A stretch of DNA of 64,000 nt from Ferruginibacter sp. (GTDB taxonomy: Bacteria > Bacteroidota > Bacteroidia > Chitinophagales > Chitinophagaceae). The DNA is taken from contig JANXXM010000145.1 in the NCBI GenBank assembly GCA_025350645.1, positions 1 to 64,000 on the forward strand, in the 5' to 3' direction. How positions within the stretch are numbered: position 1 is the first letter of the stretch; each line of letters starts with the position of its first letter. Below, one piece after another: positions 62,839 through 64,000 of the stretch. Under the pieces are notes generated by a model that was not told the DNA's origin, did no database searches, and saw only the letters and a program-made list of their open reading frames with translations. The translations under genes were made by a program, and so were the position numbers.

Positions 62839-64000
62839 TTATTTTTTTGCCAGGTAATACAATACTACCCGCTGGTTTTTATTTAAATATTTTTTTGTAA
62901 CATTCATAATATCCTGCCTGGTAACTTTTCTTATTTCGTCTAACTGTGTGTTTATTTCTGCGGTGTTTTTATAGAAGGTATACCCATCTGCAAGATTTTC
63001 TGCCACGCCCAGCATTTTATTATTTTTATCTACAAAAGAGTTCTCAAACTGGTTTTGAATTTTTGTAAATTCATCATTGCTTATTAATTGTGTTTGTAGT
63101 TTCGTTACTTCTGCATCCATATCTTTTAATAATGTATCTAATGGGGTTTGGTTATTGGGCAGTGCATAAGTTATATACGCCCCATAATCTTCCAGCGAAT
63201 AACTGAATGCCCCAACTGCCAGCGAATTCTTTTTATCATCTACCATTTTTTTAAACATACGGCTACTACTACCCTGGCTCAATACCGCCGATGCCATTTC
63301 GAGTGCTTTTGATTCTTTGTTTGTCATACCCGGCACCCTGTACGCCGTCATTATAGCGGGTATTTGTATATTGTTATCGTAAGCAGTATCTATAATCTCT
63401 TTGGTTATTTCCATATCTTTTACAGAGGGGTGTACAACAGGTACTCCCGCAGGTACTTCAGCAAAATATCCTTCTACCAGTTTTTTTGTTTTTTCAATAT
63501 CAATATCGCCCGCTACCACCAGCACTGCATTATTGGGGATATAATATTTTTTATTAAACGCTTTAAACTCTTCTAATGTAGAAGCATCCAAATCTGCCAT
63601 GCTACCAATAGTAACCCAGTTGTAAGGGTGTTTGGTAAATAATCTTTTCATTATTTCTGCAATAAAATTGCCATAAGGAGAGTTATCTACCCTTAATCTT
63701 TTTTCTTCTTTTACCACTTCATTCTGGGTTTTTACACCTACTTCGTTTATAATAGGGTGCAGCATTCTTTCGCTTTCCAGCCACAAACCTGTGGCCAGCT
63801 GGTTTGCCGGAAATACTTCGTAATAAAATGTTCTGTCCTGTGTAGTGTTGGCATTGTTTTGACCGCCGTTTGCGCTTACAATTTTCATAAATTCGCCGCG
63901 TTTAATATTATCGCTACCCTCAAATAAAAGATGTTCAAAAAAGTGTGCGAAACCTGTTCTGTTGGTTTGCTCATCTTTACTGCCTACATGGTACATTACA
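62839..64000 (-). CDS. M16-family zinc peptidase, 5' end outside window
   Basis: The C-terminal 387 codons of an active M16 peptidase; the true start is beyond the right edge, since the track's Met at 63996 is within the conserved MYHVGSKDE. HFFEH (HxxEH) and the downstream ligand region TQNEVVKEEKR give the zinc site. A second M16 half follows (FAEVPAGVPVVHPSVKD onward). It probably degrades peptides in the periplasm together with the motif-less partner encoded downstream. Confidence 0.92.
   Translation of the reverse strand, partial: VMYHVGSKDEQTNRTGFAHFFEHLLFEGSDNIKRGEFMKIVSANGGQNNANTTQDRTFYYEVFPANQLATGLWLESERMLHPIINEVGVKTQNEVVKEEKRLRVDNSPYGNFIAEIMKRLFTKHPYNWVTIGSMADLDASTLEEFKAFNKKYYIPNNAVLVVAGDIDIEKTKKLVEGYFAEVPAGVPVVHPSVKDMEITKEIIDTAYDNNIQIPAIMTAYRVPGMTNKESKALEMASAVLSQGSSSRMFKKMVDDKKNSLAVGAFSYSLEDYGAYITYALPNNQTPLDTLLKDMDAEVTKLQTQLISNDEFTKIQNQFENSFVDKNNKMLGVAENLADGYTFYKNTAEINTQLDEIRKVTRQDIMNVTKKYLNKNQRVVLYYLAKK

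Overview
The window looks like chromosomal DNA of a member of the phylum Bacteroidota, most likely near the family Chitinophagaceae (the family is inference). The base composition is AT-rich. Many start codons sit behind the Bacteroidota-type -7 element TAnnTTTG. The gene content is typical of the phylum: GldH, a DUF6089/PorG-like protein, paired OmpH-like chaperones next to BamA, carboxypeptidase-like regulatory domains, and an alternative complex III (Act) operon joined to an aa3 oxidase operon. I see no insertion sequence, prophage, CRISPR array, tRNA or rRNA. Most of the window is core metabolism and envelope biology.

Layout. 1-1.0 kb: the end of a phosphonate-related pair (PhnX-like HAD hydrolase, cut by the window edge, and a PhnZ-like HD oxygenase). 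1.5-6.3 kb: outer-membrane barrel protein, lysS, an esterase, a lipoprotein and a solitary ParA ATPase. 6.6-9.2 kb: an envelope cluster of a COG3014-type lipoprotein, an LpoB-like lipoprotein and a small Asn/Tyr-rich secreted protein. 9.5-12.3 kb: a fused E1 alpha/beta 2-oxoacid dehydrogenase and a regulatory-domain protein. 12.5-20.0 kb: the outer-membrane assembly block ompH-ompH-bamA-uppS, then the DUF6089/PorG-like gene, gldH and yicC. 20.0-20.6 kb: a gene-free, very AT-rich stretch with a terminator hairpin and two DnaA-box-like sites. 20.6-37.9 kb: lpxD-like, SDR and hydroxyacyl-CoA dehydrogenase, OmpA lipoproteins, pheS, cysS, AlkA-like glycosylase, PaaG-like isomerase, a CPBP protein, obg, small secreted proteins, a FAD reductase and xseA/xseB. 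38-40 kb: a compact plus-strand operon of trmB, DUF5522, an alkyltransferase-like protein and an S1-like RNA-binding protein.

40-56.6 kb holds the respiratory locus on the minus strand: actA-actB-actC-actD-actE-actF, coxB, coxA, ctaB, two subunit III genes and subunit IV. A separate downstream unit of SCO and DUF420 copper/assembly factors follows. Together they encode a quinol:cytochrome c oxidoreductase and its partner haem-copper oxidase. 56.8-60.5 kb: purN with an N-terminal membrane domain, convergent with atpB-atpE-atpF-atpH; atpA and atpG are not next to them. 60.7-64 kb: a pair of M16 peptidases, one lacking and one keeping the zinc motif.

The observations I find most worth checking are: (1) a recurring arrangement in which TAnnTTTG lies only 4-5 bases before the start codon of several genes, suggesting leaderless mRNAs; (2) the membrane-domain/PurN fusion; (3) a 7-bp tandem repeat tract inserted in the linker of the fused E1 gene; (4) the PhnZ/PhnX-like pair; and (5) the gene-free 20.0-20.6 kb region. 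I found no clear undescribed multi-gene system.
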